Part shown: piece by piece, positions 1 to 11,376 of the stretch
Layout of the letters: each line of letters begins with the position of its first letter
Numbering within the stretch: position 1 is the first letter of the stretch
Source: Dentipellis sp. KUC8613
Taxonomy: Eukaryota; Basidiomycota; Agaricomycetes; Russulales; Hericiaceae
Assembly: GCA_002286715.1 (NCBI GenBank)
Contig: NSJX01000112.1
Span: 1 to 34,506, forward strand
Length of the DNA stretch: 34,506 nucleotides
Direction: 5' to 3'
Translations under genes and position numbers: made by a program
Notes under the pieces: model-generated
Told to the model about the DNA's origin: nothing
The model's input: only the letters and a program-made list of their open reading frames with translations
Database searches by the model: none

Positions 1-519
1 GGTGCGGGGCGTCGGATGGTTTCACAAGGCACCACTTACAGGCTCGAGAGCCCTAAGCTTTTGCCGAGTCCAGCCTTTCCAGACAGCACATCAAGGGTAT
101 CTCGGTCGCGGAGCACCTCTGCAAGATAGTGGCGCCCAAACGAACACTTGCGGAGCACTTTATGTCTTTCCACCAGCTCCTCAGCGCCGTTCGTCAAGAC
201 AAAGATTATCTACGCACCCGACTGATACCCGTCCCCAGCCAGCTCCGATGCCCGTCCCCAGCCAGCTTCGGTGCCCCGTCAAAGTCAAAATGTTTGGTCC
301 ATAGCAACAAAGGGCATTTGAGGAGCATATGAGGGGTTAGCGCGGGATGTCGGATGCTTTCACAAGGCACCACCTATGGGCTCGAGAGCCCTAAGCTTTT
401 GCCGAGCCCAGCCTTTCCGACGTAGAGTACACCAAGAAGGACGTTGACACTCAACGTGGCGACACGCCCAAGCGCACTGACGGGTATCACCGTGCGAACC
501 TGAGTCACGTGCCTTTGAG
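1..519 (+). repeat. Left terminal inverted repeat, 519 bp visible
   Basis: Read by eye, bases 1-519 match the reverse complement of 33775-34293 without a difference. Identity stops sharply after base 519. Inside it a motif of about 60 bp beginning TTTCACAAGGCACCAC and ending CCCAGCCTTTCC or TCCAGCCTTTCC occurs twice, near 20-80 and 359-420. A 23-bp direct repeat lies at about 229-275. The motif holds a near-palindrome, GGCTCGAGAGCC, followed by AAGCTT. The copy may extend left of the window. Confidence 0.95.
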
Positions 520-634
520 GTGGTCCGAAAGCGACGAACGACAACAGCGTAATTTAAATGACACAGAAGAAGCACCTCCGCGGCCGACATAGAAAACCGG
601 GGGGTAGTGTTTTCGTGGGGAAGATATTATGCAC

Positions 635-640
635 TTTATT
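635..640 (-). terminator. Polyadenylation signal AATAAA of the left WD40 gene
   Basis: On the minus strand AATAAA begins 14 nt after the TAA stop at 654-656. It is the only canonical hexamer noted close downstream of this gene. Assigned by motif only. Confidence 0.4.
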
Positions 641-653
641 TCCTCGCGTTCTA

Positions 654-2104
654 TTACTGAGGCTCAGAAAGTCTGTTAGTGGTGGTAGATAGAATGCAGA
701 TACAGGTCGCTAACGCCGCGAATGCAAACACGGATCCCCATATGTAATGTGCGAAGACTACAGCCTTAGAGAGAATATATATGTTAGAGTGTGAAATGAT
801 ACAAAAAAAAACGGAAACGCACCTGGTCGTTAGAGGTAGCGATTGTAGACATTTTCCAGACTTTCACAGCAGTCTGCTCATTCATCTCAGCAGTACCGGT
901 CGCAATAAATTGACACGCGTTCTTATGATACGCCTGTCAATTTTATAAGCGCATGCAACCCGTGCTGGCTTTGATGTGCATACCAAGGCGGAGATAATTG
1001 GCCCTCCTAAAAGTATTGTCAAGCGACGTACTATACTCATAACGGTATGTTTACACTTACCAAGATGGTGCAAAACCTGCAGTAGTTTTTTGCCATTTAT
1101 ACTATACAAGGCGACAAATCCACATGAGCTTCCACATAAGAGGACACTATCGTTGTGAATGAACATGACTGGCAAAATGCAATTGTGAGTGATAGCAGTC
1201 GGGAAGTGGAGAAGGTGGATGCCATCGCTGAGCCGATACACATCGAATCCACTGCAAAGATTGGAGACTGCGACAAGCTTCTCATTAGACGAGAGTGTCG
1301 CGTGGCCACTTGAAACATCGTCAGCATATTGGCAAGTTTTGAGAAAAATTGCGCACATGCGGCGGTGAACAGGCATGATAACCCTTGTAACAGTCCTCGA
1401 AGAGAGCGACCATATCCTGATTTATTGTCAGAGGCGTGCACCGAAAAGCTAGATGGAACCGACAATATGCCATCCTCGAAGTATGCGGCAAGCAGAGAGC
1501 GGCCCAGATTCATAAAAGCTGCATAGCGAGGTATAACCGGGCTGGTCACTGTGGTGGTAGCGGTGTTGTTCGGTGGGGGTAGTATTTGTCCAAAGTATTG
1601 AATATCTAGGGAGCGGGCGTTGATAATATTGTAGGCTTGACGAACCGCAGGCAGTACGCACCTTTTCCCAAATCGTCGAAGATGACTATTTCAGGACCTA
1701 CAACGGTAGCTAGACGTCTCAAGTCGGGGCAGAATGCTAAGCTCTCGACAGGAGCCACCACTCCGGTCCTTAATTGAACGCTTGTCTGGCCAGCACCCAG
1801 TTCATCAGTTCGGCTTAATGGTGTATAGTCCATTTATTCGTACCTGTATGCCTCTGAGGTCAACACACAGCACCCGACCATCGTGTGTTCCAACAAAAAT
1901 GCTATCTCTCCGTCCGTTCTGCCATAAGAGACAGGTCACCGAACATGAAAGTTGTAGTTTTCGCACTACTTGGCCACTGGCTGGATCTACTATACGCAAA
2001 GAGCCGTCGTCGCTACCAACCGCCAGGTACTCGCCATCGGGCGAGAATGTTAAACAGTTGATGGTATCCTTGTAGTCACTTAGGACACGATAGCCAGTAT
2101 ACAT
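654..2104 (-). CDS. WD40-repeat protein with C-terminal membrane segment (copy 1)
   Basis: Seven exons can be spliced with GT-AG introns at 1786-1843, 1606-1661, 1417-1463, 1007-1060, 934-983 and 765-822, giving 375 aa. The N-terminal exon has WD40-type blades (CLTFSPDGEYLAVGSDDG, then VTCLLW and IFVGTHDG). Later blades include SLAFCPDLRRLATVVG, GILIWSL and FIATGTAE...VKVWK. The last exon encodes a hydrophobic segment (AHYIWGSVFAFAALATCICIL) just before the stop, so the protein is probably anchored in a membrane by its tail. WD40 propellers act as interaction platforms; the partner is unknown. The ATG at 2104 was chosen because the paralogue at 26635 starts at the equivalent point. It is the outermost gene on the left and is transcribed toward the left repeat. 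The frame is intact over all exons. Confidence 0.8.
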
Positions 2105-2327
2105 GCTAGATGATAATCGGCAAGAGTTCCAATAAGCTAGTGACATATAGACTCGCGATTCGTCCACTTGTACTTCTCGTTGATGATGTACGAATGGTAG
2201 ATGCCGACGGATGGGAAAAGGTAGCACGCTGAGGGCGACAATGACGGGAGCCCCATCGCACTCTTAGTGCTTGAGCCACCTGAAACGCTGAGCCACTCAC
2301 TGGTCCAGACTGACGGACACGTGATGG

Positions 2328-2372
2328 AAAGCTTGAAGCTCGAAGCTTGGCTTGAAGCTTGAAGCTTGAAAG
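2328..2372. repeat. GCTTGAAG minisatellite upstream of left WD40 gene
   Basis: Short degenerate tandem copies of GCTTGAAG (also GCTCGAAG and GCTTGGCTTGAAG) lie about 225 bp upstream of the start of WD40 copy 1. The reverse complement of a very similar array lies at 25649-25677 in the right arm. The rest of 2105-2447 shows no gene. Confidence 0.7.
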
Positions 2373-2447
2373 CCCAGGCGTGGAGCATTACGAATTACCA
2401 TGTGCATTCACCAGCCACTACTGAGATACTAAAGCTACTTATATCTA

Positions 2448-4664
2448 CTAGGACCTCGACCTGCGGCTGCTTGTACTCGCTTTGCTCGTTGTCGGCTTGC
2501 GCCCGGGTCCACTACTCCTTCCAATCCCACTCGGGCCGGCCATATTGGTTGTTGGCTTATTCCCGTCTTTAGCACTCGTCTGACCTCCCTTTGGATGCGG
2601 CTTCGTACTAGCGGGACCTGCGTTGGATCTACTAGGACCCGGTTGACTTCCACTCGGGCCAGCCTCGCGCTCGCTCGGACGCGCCTTACTCCTATTACCT
2701 GCCTTACTCCCACTCGCTTGGTGGCCTCTCTTTTGCACCAACGCCTGGACATATCTATTGTGATTTCTGTCAGATGAAGCCTTCGTGCATGCGAAAGTCA
2801 ACTCACGACTGCGTTTCCGGGTTATGTTCGAAATGGAAAGATTCGTGCTCTCGAATCATGTACTTGTCCTTTTCGAACGTATTGAGTCTTTGCAACCACG
2901 TGCCTGAATATGCGTCCACCGGAAGATTGGGGACTACGATATCCTTATCTTCGGACGAGTATAGAGCTGTCTCAACGCGGATGCGGACCTGCGTTGGATG
3001 CTTCCTCTGTTTCTTTTCCCGAGCCTGGAGATATTCAGGGTAGAAAGTATCCAGAATGCGGAGCCACGTAGTCACGCGAGGATTTCTCCAGCGCTTCTTG
3101 AGAATGCGAAAGACCGGAACATCAGCAGGATAGCCCCAATTGTGTTCCGCGTCGGACCCCGGGTCTGAATCGTCTTCGCTCATGCCGTTGATCTGCAAAC
3201 GGCGCAGCATCGTCACTCCATGTCGCAGGGAAGGGAAAAACTCCGCCACATCCTTTCGACGATGGAAAAGCTACGTGTAAAGATGAGATAAATGTCTCAC
3301 TGAAAAGGTAGGGGTAAACCCACATTCTTTTGCCTTTCGCGCATGCGAGCCCTCTTCGCATCCTGCATTAACTCGTTTTCCTTCTTCATTTCTTTGAGAA
3401 ATTTCGACCTCAGTGTTTCTGCATGGGTCAAGAAGCCTTCCACAGCCGTCTTCTTCTTCATGTTCGGAAATCTGGCGATAGCGCGGGGAATGTACCAGTC
3501 CGCGAAAACCCTGGCTGCGGACTGGTTCCAATCGCATCTGGGCCCAAGATGCACGCTAATGCGGAAGTTCTCAATCGTACAGCAAGGTGCGTCCGCTTCT
3601 TTCAGATTGAATCCCGCAGCTTCAGCAGGGTCGGCGAGCCCCGTCCGCGGGTTGTCTTCGTCAGGTCCCTTCATCAGCATGTGTACGTGAGTCCGGATAT
3701 CGCCCTGACGAGTCGTTAGATAGTTCTAGAACCAGAATAATTCATGGAAGAGGTATGTACCTGGAATTTACAGACGAGGATCGGTCGGCGCCTCACATCA
3801 CCTGTCATCTCAAAGTCTTGATCGTTTTTGTCGTTGCCGTTGGCTATCCCCTTATACACATCTCGACAGTGGTAACGACGAGTCTTCAGCCCCGGGGCAC
3901 CCTGTCCGTCTGAAGGCACATTTCTGTCCTTTTGGATTCCATCGAGCTTCCTATCGACTTGCTTGTAAAACTTCTGATTCTGTTTCTTCATCTCCGCCAT
4001 GTCCCGTTTCATCTCCCGAATGAGAGAGATGCCTGTGTCCCTCTTGGATGGGAACATTCAACGAGCCGAAATGCTATAGAATATGGATAACGTACCTCGT
4101 CATCGTCCTCCCCATCGGCATACCCGCCCTCCCCACCCTTGTACTCGTCATCCTCACCCTCGTACCCGTCGTCCTCACCCTCGTACCCGTCACCGTCACC
4201 CTCATACGCGTTTCCCTCACCCTCGTATCCTTCGTCCTCACCCTGGTATTCGTTATTGCTCTCGCCGTCGCTTTCATGATGGCTTTGGCTTTCGCGCTCG
4301 TGTTCACCCCCTTCCTCTTGTAAATTGATGTCCAAGGTGAGTCCAATAGGGGTAGGTTCCTCATCCACATCCATGCCATTGAAATCCAGATTGTAACCAG
4401 AAAAGCCTTTCCAGCTTTCGCACGAATCCTGAATTTCAGTCGATTGAGTAAGGCAAACGCTACCAGCGCATACGGAGCCCATACGTCACTATTGTCACCA
4501 CCGTTCAAATTGACAGCCTCTTCATCCGCACGCGCGCCATTGGAAGTCGAATCATTGGGTAGATACTGGGTTGAGATAAGGTGAGCATGAAAATTCGTTC
4601 GCAATCGGGGTGATGGCCATACGTTGCCATTATCGCCATGATCTGAACTATGATATGATGCCAT
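2448..4664 (-). CDS. Agaricomycete hypothetical protein with acidic heptad repeat
   Basis: Six exons join with introns at 4429-4484, 4043-4095, 3705-3760, 3271-3323 and 2767-2806 to give 652 aa from the ATG at 4664. An acidic tandem repeat (about residues 115-170, 7-residue units like GEDDGYE) precedes a Lys-rich helical stretch. The conserved part follows: a segment with FADWYIPRAIARFPN, a basic helix (MRERQKNLFHRRKDVAEFF), then MSEDDSD, VTTWLRILDTFYPEYL and WLQRLNTFEKDKY. The tail is low-complexity Ser/Pro/Lys. I recognise this layout from unnamed proteins found in many copies in mushroom genomes, but no function is known to me. The last intron is only 40 nt. Introns have good GT-AG ends and the frame is unbroken. 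Confidence 0.75.
4126..4262. repeat. 21-bp coding minisatellite (acidic heptad repeat)
   Basis: On the plus strand this reads as repeated CTCACCCTCGTACCCGTC-like units of about 21 nt. On the minus strand it encodes repeated G-(E/D)-(D/G)-(D/E/N)-(G/E/A)-Y-(E/K) heptads in the 652-aa protein. The plus-strand open frames here are shadows. Confidence 0.75.
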
Positions 4665-5007
4665 GAGAACATCAGGGTCTGGCTATAAGATAGTGGCAAG
4701 ATATCATTATTGGCTCGTACTGGGAGAGTCGCATGCCGCAAACCTGCGTCGGCTGGTCCGGGGAGATATCCTCTCTCGCATCCGGGTGTCCAACATCGGC
4801 AGTATTGTTCCGCTGACTTGGCTGGGTAAATTTCGATTTGCGTGGAAAGTTTCGGCCAGCGCGTTTCTTTCCGTTCGTGAGCGGAGTGGTCAATAACTAA
4901 GATCGCCATGAGTCTCACCACAGGACTCTTTGGCCGCTTTGATATCATGGCCTTGCTTCTTCTAGAACGACGCCGATCCTTCTGTAACGAGCGTTAACGC
5001 AGGTTCG
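4665..5007. other. Intergenic, no gene seen
   Basis: This 343-bp gap lies between the start of the acidic-repeat gene and the stop of the next minus-strand gene. Open frames in it (4505-4948 minus, 4663-4896 plus) do not look like a protein and have no matching splice sites. It presumably holds the promoter of the acidic-repeat gene. Confidence 0.5.
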
Positions 5008-8000
5008 TCAAGGGGTCAGATGAGGCACCTGTCGTTCATCCGGCTGACGTGCCACCCGAGTCTGTGATATGCTTTCATTGTCAAGCCCAAGCGGAAAATG
5101 AGAGAACTTTTGCTGCTGGTTGCTTGAAATTTTCTGGAAACATGTGTTAAGAACAATCGTAGACACTCAGAGAACATAATAAAATATCCACCCGGTTTTC
5201 ATCGTCATGATTGTCGAGACGAACGTGCTGATTCGGGCGCCCCGATCGCACAGGAGACTTCGAACCCGCGGGTAACCGGGTCATGTGAGGCGACATTGAA
5301 AGAAGTGAACGAGAGTCTTACCTTGTAGTCGATAGCTTTCCAACCTGGAGGTGGACTTGCTCTGGCCTTGCCCTAGAATCGGATTGTAAAGGACGGGGTC
5401 ACGCGAGAATATCGTGACATACCTTGACTTTCGCACTTAGTCTCTCAGGCTGCAAAACATGATATCCAGCTAAGTTGAGGTCGAGGATGCGATCGATTGT
5501 GCACTCACCTCGCAGTTCATTTCAGTGTCTGAGTCCACTGATGCAAAATATTTGTCCTGTGTGTTTGACGAGGACGGAAGATCCGACGCAACAGGAGCAG
5601 CCGAAGGCGGCACGGGCTGAGACGAAGGAGGCTCGAAGTCGGCTCCTGCCGTCCTATCTGTATGCTGAATATGTGTGGATATTGCCGGTTCTGCTTGAAA
5701 TGACTTAAATACAGGTATAGAGGACTTGAGATAGGTCATGGCTGTCTGCCAAGAGCTCGGGCGATTTACATCTTGACGAGGAGCATCCTGACATCTATAA
5801 GTACACGCGATCATGAATAGCTGCCGCAGAACTCACAGGTTGTTGCATTTGTACTGAGGAGCTGAAGTCGCCGGGAGGCTAATCGGTAGAGTTCTGAACC
5901 TCTGCTGATATAAACCATGAAGAATCAACACGTTACCTCAGTGACCACATTCAATGCATTTGGACCATCGCCATCCACGGGCCTGGAAGTAGAAACGGAA
6001 ACAGAGGGGGCATAGTCTTTTGTGGGAGAACGATAACTTGGGTCTCTGTTCTCGGCAAGGTCGCTCCTCTTCTCAACCAATGCGGATAGGGAATCCATTG
6101 AGGCACTCGAATGTTCGAGATTGAGCTGCGACTGCGACTGTGCCATTACTACAAGATCGTCTTGATCATGATCAGGAGGGTGGTCAGTAGCCAAGCTCTT
6201 ATTCTCCGACTTCTCCTTCGAGACTGACGGCTGGACGCTTGGGTACGTACTCGGTCCGGGGGTTTCATCCGTTCGGGATTCTCCATGCGGCTGCGCGTGA
6301 GCATTCGTCGAAGATGGTTGGAGATTATCCGTCTGTGCTGCCGTCACGGGAAGTCCAATGTCTGCACTAGGTGCGATAGATGCGGGAGACGGAGGCGGCT
6401 TTCCATGCGGCTGCGCGTGAGCATTCGTCGAAGATGGTTGGAGACTATCCGTCTGTGCTGCCGTCACGGGAAGTCCAATGTCTGCACTGGGTGTGATATA
6501 TGCGGGAGACGGAGGCGGCAGACTCCCCGACAATGCATAGTCCTGATCCCTTTGCAACAAAGGAGATGGATTGCGACCAGAGGTTTCTTGGTCTCGCTCG
6601 CCCCCCTGCGCTGAAGGAACATTGACAGAAATAAGGGGAGCGTTGCGCTGACGGAGGCGCTCTGTAAGGGTCGGGCGATCCTTGACGGCAATGTAAGGAT
6701 GGTACGCATGCGACCCTTGGACATCGACGGGCTTCCGATGCGGACCGGTGGCCTGAGGCACGTCTGAGCGGCAGTCCCCAGTGACGTCCGCAGTCCCTGG
6801 CGTGGATGACTCCCATTGCATTGAGGTGGGGGAGACGGCGGGTTCCTCAGCATACGGAGCTGCCGATTGTCCCGCGGGCTCAAGAGGTGGATTCAAGTCG
6901 ATTGATGCTGCATTTGCAGAGGCAGCGCCTACCAGATCTGTAAGAGATCTCATGGGAGGTGATCGCTGCTGGGGCGATACCAGTAGCGAGGCTTCACAGT
7001 CACTGAGCAGAGGAGCGGATCGACTATCGCCGGCGGAATCGGCTGCCGGATCTAGCCCCGAGATCTCTGTCATAGATCCGATCGCGCCAGAGGGTGTTTC
7101 TGCTTCTCCAGACACCGACATGCTACGAGGTGAAAAGGCGGAATCAGACCACGGATTCTCGGTAACGTCCACCGGAGCTTCCTGAGGAATCTCTGAGGCC
7201 GCAGCAATCTCAGGAGAGGGAACAAGGGACTGAACAGCCTCTGCATCCATCGGCGCGTAGGTCTCGTCTTGACGCAAAAAAAGAGGCTCAGCAGCACCGG
7301 GCATCGAATCTGCATGAAAAGAGTCTGCTGCACCCTCAGCGGGGAGAGCGGATATATGTTCGATTTCTGAGGGCACTGATGTATCAAGCCCTGGTGGGAC
7401 AACAGACCTGGGCCCAGTCTCTTCCAACGCGGGCATCGCAAAAGCTGCCAGCATAGTATCTCCTGGGTCTGAAGCGAGGTGTTCAGAAGCCTGCACGACC
7501 TGCATGGACGCCAATGAATCAGGTTGTTTTGGGAGGTCAGACTCGACGGAAGGATTTTCCGGGTTCTCAGTAACGCCCGCCAATCGAGCTTTCCGAGGAA
7601 TCTCCGAGTCCGCCACGACCTCAGAGGCAACGAGGGAAAGAACAGCCTCCGCATCCCTCGGCGCATGAGTTTTGTCCTGACGCGAGAAAAGAGATCGAGG
7701 GTTGTCGACAGCCTCGGCTTCAGAGGGAAGAGCAGAGACATGCGAGGGTTGGTTTGGGAAGTTGCACTCCAAGGAGGGACGTTGAGCAGCCGGAATGAGC
7801 ACGTTTTCTGCCTGTGCACTTGCAGTTTGTTGGGCAGAAACTCGAGAGTGCTGTATCTGTCCGTGAGGTTCATAAGAAAGGCCACAAATGCTAGGTTTGT
7901 ACACTCACTGAATGCACTTCGACTGGTGCTCCCCTTCGTTCCAATACATCCTGACTCAGAACTCCTTTGACCGTAGCAGACGTCCTCGCGGCATCTTCTC

Positions 8001-8838
8001 CGGCCTCACCCTAGACACCAGATTCAGCGATTAGAACGTAGCACAAACCTATAAGATAAGTGCATACCATCTGAACGTCAGTGTCTTCTTCTAGGGTGAA
8101 CTCCATCTGTGAAGGGATTGGAACGGAATGATTAGGCCAATCTAAACCTGAACAGTATGAGTACAGTACCTGTCTCGCCCATATTTGTTCTGCTTCCGCA
8201 TCATTGACGAGATAAAACCCAGAAGCGCCTCTAGTCTCTTCGCGGTGTCCAAGGAAATCCTAATAATTTGCGTACATGAATCTGTATCGCACGGCGTAGT
8301 AGTATGGAACCTACCAAATGATGGGGGTTAATGACAGGTTTCGTGACGTGCGTCATTGGGACTGCGGGCTCCCGATTACACTGGAAATGTGCTCAGAAGC
8401 TTCAAAATTCGAGGTAGACGTGATATCGCACCATGGGCGGTGAAGGCAATTCAGGAGTAGATATATTGCGCGCCGGCCGAAGCTGTTGAGAGACCTGAAG
8501 TCCCGCCTAAGACGGCAGTCAATCATGGGACTTGATGCACATAAAGATGAACGAACTGTGTCTGCAGTCGGTATTCCAAGCTGGCCCACCCTGCTCCTCT
8601 TTGTGACTGTCTCAAGATCGTCGTCGGTGCTATACTCCTCCTCCTCCTCCTCCTCCTCCTCCTCCTTGTCGTTGCTGTTTCCCGAAGATATCGCATCCCG
8701 CGGTCGTTTTTCAGACAACACTCCTGTCACAGCCGACGTATCTTCGGTTTTCTTTGTTTTGACTACCCTAACATAGCGTCGCTCAACGTAAGGATGGTTC
8801 AGAGATCCTTCATGTGAAGGATCGGGTGGATCCTGCAT
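5008..8838 (-). CDS. 1,050-aa low-complexity protein, 13 exons, function unknown
   Basis: Thirteen exons splice in frame to about 1,050 aa from the ATG at 8838. Introns: 8495-8556, 8381-8431, 8260-8314, 8107-8169, 8011-8067, 7857-7908, 5879-5936, 5788-5836, 5450-5508, 5373-5422, 5258-5321 and 5134-5191. The N-terminal exon has a poly-Glu run and a basic patch (VTKRSRVGQ) that could be a nuclear localisation signal. Small exons 3-4 carry the most structured sequence (VTKPVINPHHL, then DFLGHREETRGASGFYLV). Exon 7 (640 aa) is rich in Ser, Pro, Ala and Glu and probably disordered; it holds a repeat of about 140 aa (SRQDKTHAPRDAEAV and LRQDETYAPMDAEAV) and an exact-period 40-aa repeat. I do not recognise the family. 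Several introns flank exons of only 9-22 codons, yet the frame never breaks, which supports a real gene. Confidence 0.7.
6282..6521. repeat. Two tandem 120-bp repeats inside exon 7
   Basis: The unit beginning TCCATGCGGCTGCGCGTG starts at 6282 and again at 6402, with only a few differences. It encodes two 40-aa copies containing PSADIGLPVTAAQTD and QPSSTNAHAQPHG. The high similarity indicates a recent tandem duplication that kept the frame. Confidence 0.9.
8636..8672. repeat. (CCT)n/(GAG)n microsatellite coding poly-Glu
   Basis: A run of CTC triplets on the plus strand encodes about ten consecutive glutamates in the first exon of the 1,050-aa protein on the minus strand. Confidence 0.9.
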
Positions 8839-10097
8839 AAGAAAAGGAGGTAAACGGACGGACGATGGCGACAATAAGAGGGTCAAAAGATTACGGAAGG
8901 AAGAAAGGGGAGCGAAGGCTGGCGAATGCCCACGCCAATCGCTTGTCCTTTGTTCTCTAACGCATCACGCTTTTAGGACGGACATGGGGACGATCGGAGT
9001 TCGGGTCACGTGGAATCTGCAACGTGTTCAAAGATGATCTATGAGGTTGGCGAGCTAGCGAGTTAGCGGCGGGGGCAAGCCTACGTTAGCTGAATCGAAT
9101 GATCAGAGAAGGGGTCGAATTTTACAAGTGTTTGAGTTCATCTTTAAAGGGGAGGAGGGAGGGGGGGCAAGAGGGCACGATGAGTGTGCGAAGACGGGCA
9201 AGCCATAGAACGTGTATGATTTGGGTGCTGGGCATTGCAAGATACCTGCCTGTTCGGACGGACATTTCTCAGCCCTGAAGACCGTAATCGGGTCAGAACA
9301 AAAACATCCACTCACCAAGGCCAAGAGCTAGCTTGCATTGTCTTCCCGTGGGCCCAATATCTCTTGAGTCTCGACTTCCCCAACGGTAGAAGAGCAGGGG
9401 ACGTACTGACGCTCAGGCGACAGGACCGCGTTCGAATATCGTGATGCAAAACTCAGATATAATTCGTTGAAGAGGGACCGCAAAGAACTGCGTGAGCACC
9501 CTAGCGCGCTTGAGACTGTTTGAAACAAAAGGACGGTCTTCTCAGTGATAGTGTTCTCGCGCACAAAATTGCGGTAATTACATAAGCTACGTCGATGATC
9601 GATGATCGTGCAAAGTCTGAGATCTGAGATCTCAGATTTAGGATCTGCGATCTGAAGTCTAAGGCCTCGATCGAGATAAACTCATAAAGCTTCAGTCCAC
9701 TCGAACGCGATCACGTGATCACGCGCCTCAGTGGTCACCGAGCGGCTCAACTTGCTTTCAACGAATTCGCCTCGCCGTATACACCCACAGTGAAAGGCAA
9801 GAGCAGGTAACATTTGACTAAAAGGATATGTGTGTATAGTGTGTGCATAGGGCCGGTACCAAGTCGAAATCAGCATAGGAAGAGGATAGAGGAGGTATGT
9901 GTATATTTGGGGACAACGTATGTGTATAAATGTCGAGACCGAAGTACAGAAGTCAAAGTGAAAGAAAAATCAAAGTGGATTGGTGGTGAGGAAGGTTCTC
10001 GTTTCAAAACGGCCCAAACCGAATCGAGTGCACGCTAGGAAGTGGTCAATGAATATTTATCCAATCGAACTGACGCCGATGACTCACAGTACGCGTT
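8839..10097. other. Intergenic, 1.26 kb
   Basis: No convincing gene is seen. A pyrimidine/purine-rich stretch lies at about 9144-9180. At about 9611-9655 there is a cluster of GATCT-containing palindromes (CTGAGATCTCAG is a perfect 12-bp palindrome) which could form a hairpin or bind a factor. About 9810-9930 is rich in TGTGTGTATA-like steps. The first part should contain the promoter of the 1,050-aa gene. Confidence 0.5.
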
Positions 10098-11101
10098 TCA
10101 AGGGTGCATGGTCACATTCATCCACTGCTTGGCCTCCGCGCTGTTTGTAAGCGCGGCAGTCAGACCCAGGAAGCTCCTGTTCAGAGAATGGACGCCAAGC
10201 TGAAGCGCAATCCATGTCCCGTGCTCAAGGATTTCGGCAGCATCTTTCCGCATCTCCTGCATGCCATATTCGAATTCTTCCAGTCGCCAGAGGATGCCAT
10301 CGGACGCTGTATCCAGGGACCTAATGATGCAGCAGAGCGCTCGTAACGCTTTGAAGCGGGCGCTTGCCACTTGACGCTCACGCCACAGAGACAAAGGACT
10401 CAATAAGATGGTCTTATGGCCTGCGACTAGGTCCCGGAATTCGCGGAGGGATAGGTCTCGAGCGTTGTCAATGTTGGCCCTAAGACGCATGAGGTATTGT
10501 TGAATTGCCCCAGTCCAGTACAAGATGTCGTCCACTCTGTCGACGACGCTTTCGACGGAAGAGCGATGGGAGTCTTGCAGCCTCGCGTTTGCCTCCAGAT
10601 GAGGCACTCTGTTCTGCGGCCACGGGAATTGGGTAGCAACAGAATGGTTCAGGCTAGAATAGTCCTCATTAGACGGATTCGAAGCTTTGAGCACAGGTCG
10701 TTACCTTTCGGCACCAACATTGAGGGCGCGTACGAACGCGTGCAGATCGTACCCCAGATGCAAAATACCTCCTGGTAGGGCCTCAAGCTTGTTCGCGATC
10801 ATCTCGGCGCGGACGAAAGGACTGGTGCGCGCTTGCGCGGAAATGTTACTGACGGCGACCGCATAGGCGATCCCACGAGGATGGATGCGAGCGCGGTCAC
10901 AAGCAACGAAATTGAAGGCCTATCGGCAATGATCATCACTTTCAGCATGCTGTCAGACGCACAAAGGCCCAGGGAAACACTTACGGAAATTGTCTCCGTC
11001 GTCCGGGCAATTACAATCGACGTGACGCAGTAGGATATGATATAAAGCAGAAGAAACACCCGCAAGGTAACGGATAGCAAGCTCGTTCGCTGAGGAGGCA
11101 T
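10098..11101 (-). CDS. Helical protein with N-terminal membrane anchor, unknown function
   Basis: Three exons (introns 10920-10984 and 10654-10704) give 295 aa from the ATG at 11101. Residues about 8-31 are strongly hydrophobic (VTLRVFLLLYIISYCVTSIV), which fits a signal anchor or signal peptide. The rest is predicted mostly helical with regular leucines and charges (VVDRVDDILYWTGAIQQYL, LRALCCIIRSLDTASDGILW, EFEYGMQEMRKDAAEIL), like a coiled-coil bundle. I recognise no family. The next gene starts 275 bp away on the same strand. A splice into a frame beyond the stop at 10098 is possible but not needed. Confidence 0.65.
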
Positions 11102-11376
11102 GATTGTCCGTAGAGAGAGGGTAGATGAGAGACAGAAGAAAGGGAGGCAGGCGAGGTGGGAGGCTCGAGCCGGAATTTAAGGTTGCCGAGGACAAAGGGA
11201 GCAGTCGGAGATATGCAGATAGATGAAACGTGGACTCCACGCGTACGAGTGACGAGCATGCTAAATGGCCTCACGCCGAAGTCGACGTGATCCACTATAC
11301 GATGTCAAACAGAGATGGCATAATGTAGATGGGCAAAGTAGGGATGGTATTATTAAACAACGGATCTCACGCGCTA

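Noticed and set aside
4048..4328. Plus-strand frames with LTLVPVVLTLV-like or HPRTRRPHPRTRH-like repeats
   Set aside because: They are antisense reads of the 21-bp minisatellite that codes for the acidic heptads on the minus strand.
7070..7885. 271-codon minus-strand open frame
   Set aside because: It is a shifted-frame shadow of exon 7 of the 1,050-aa gene; its Leu/Arg-rich sequence arises from the repeat in the real frame.
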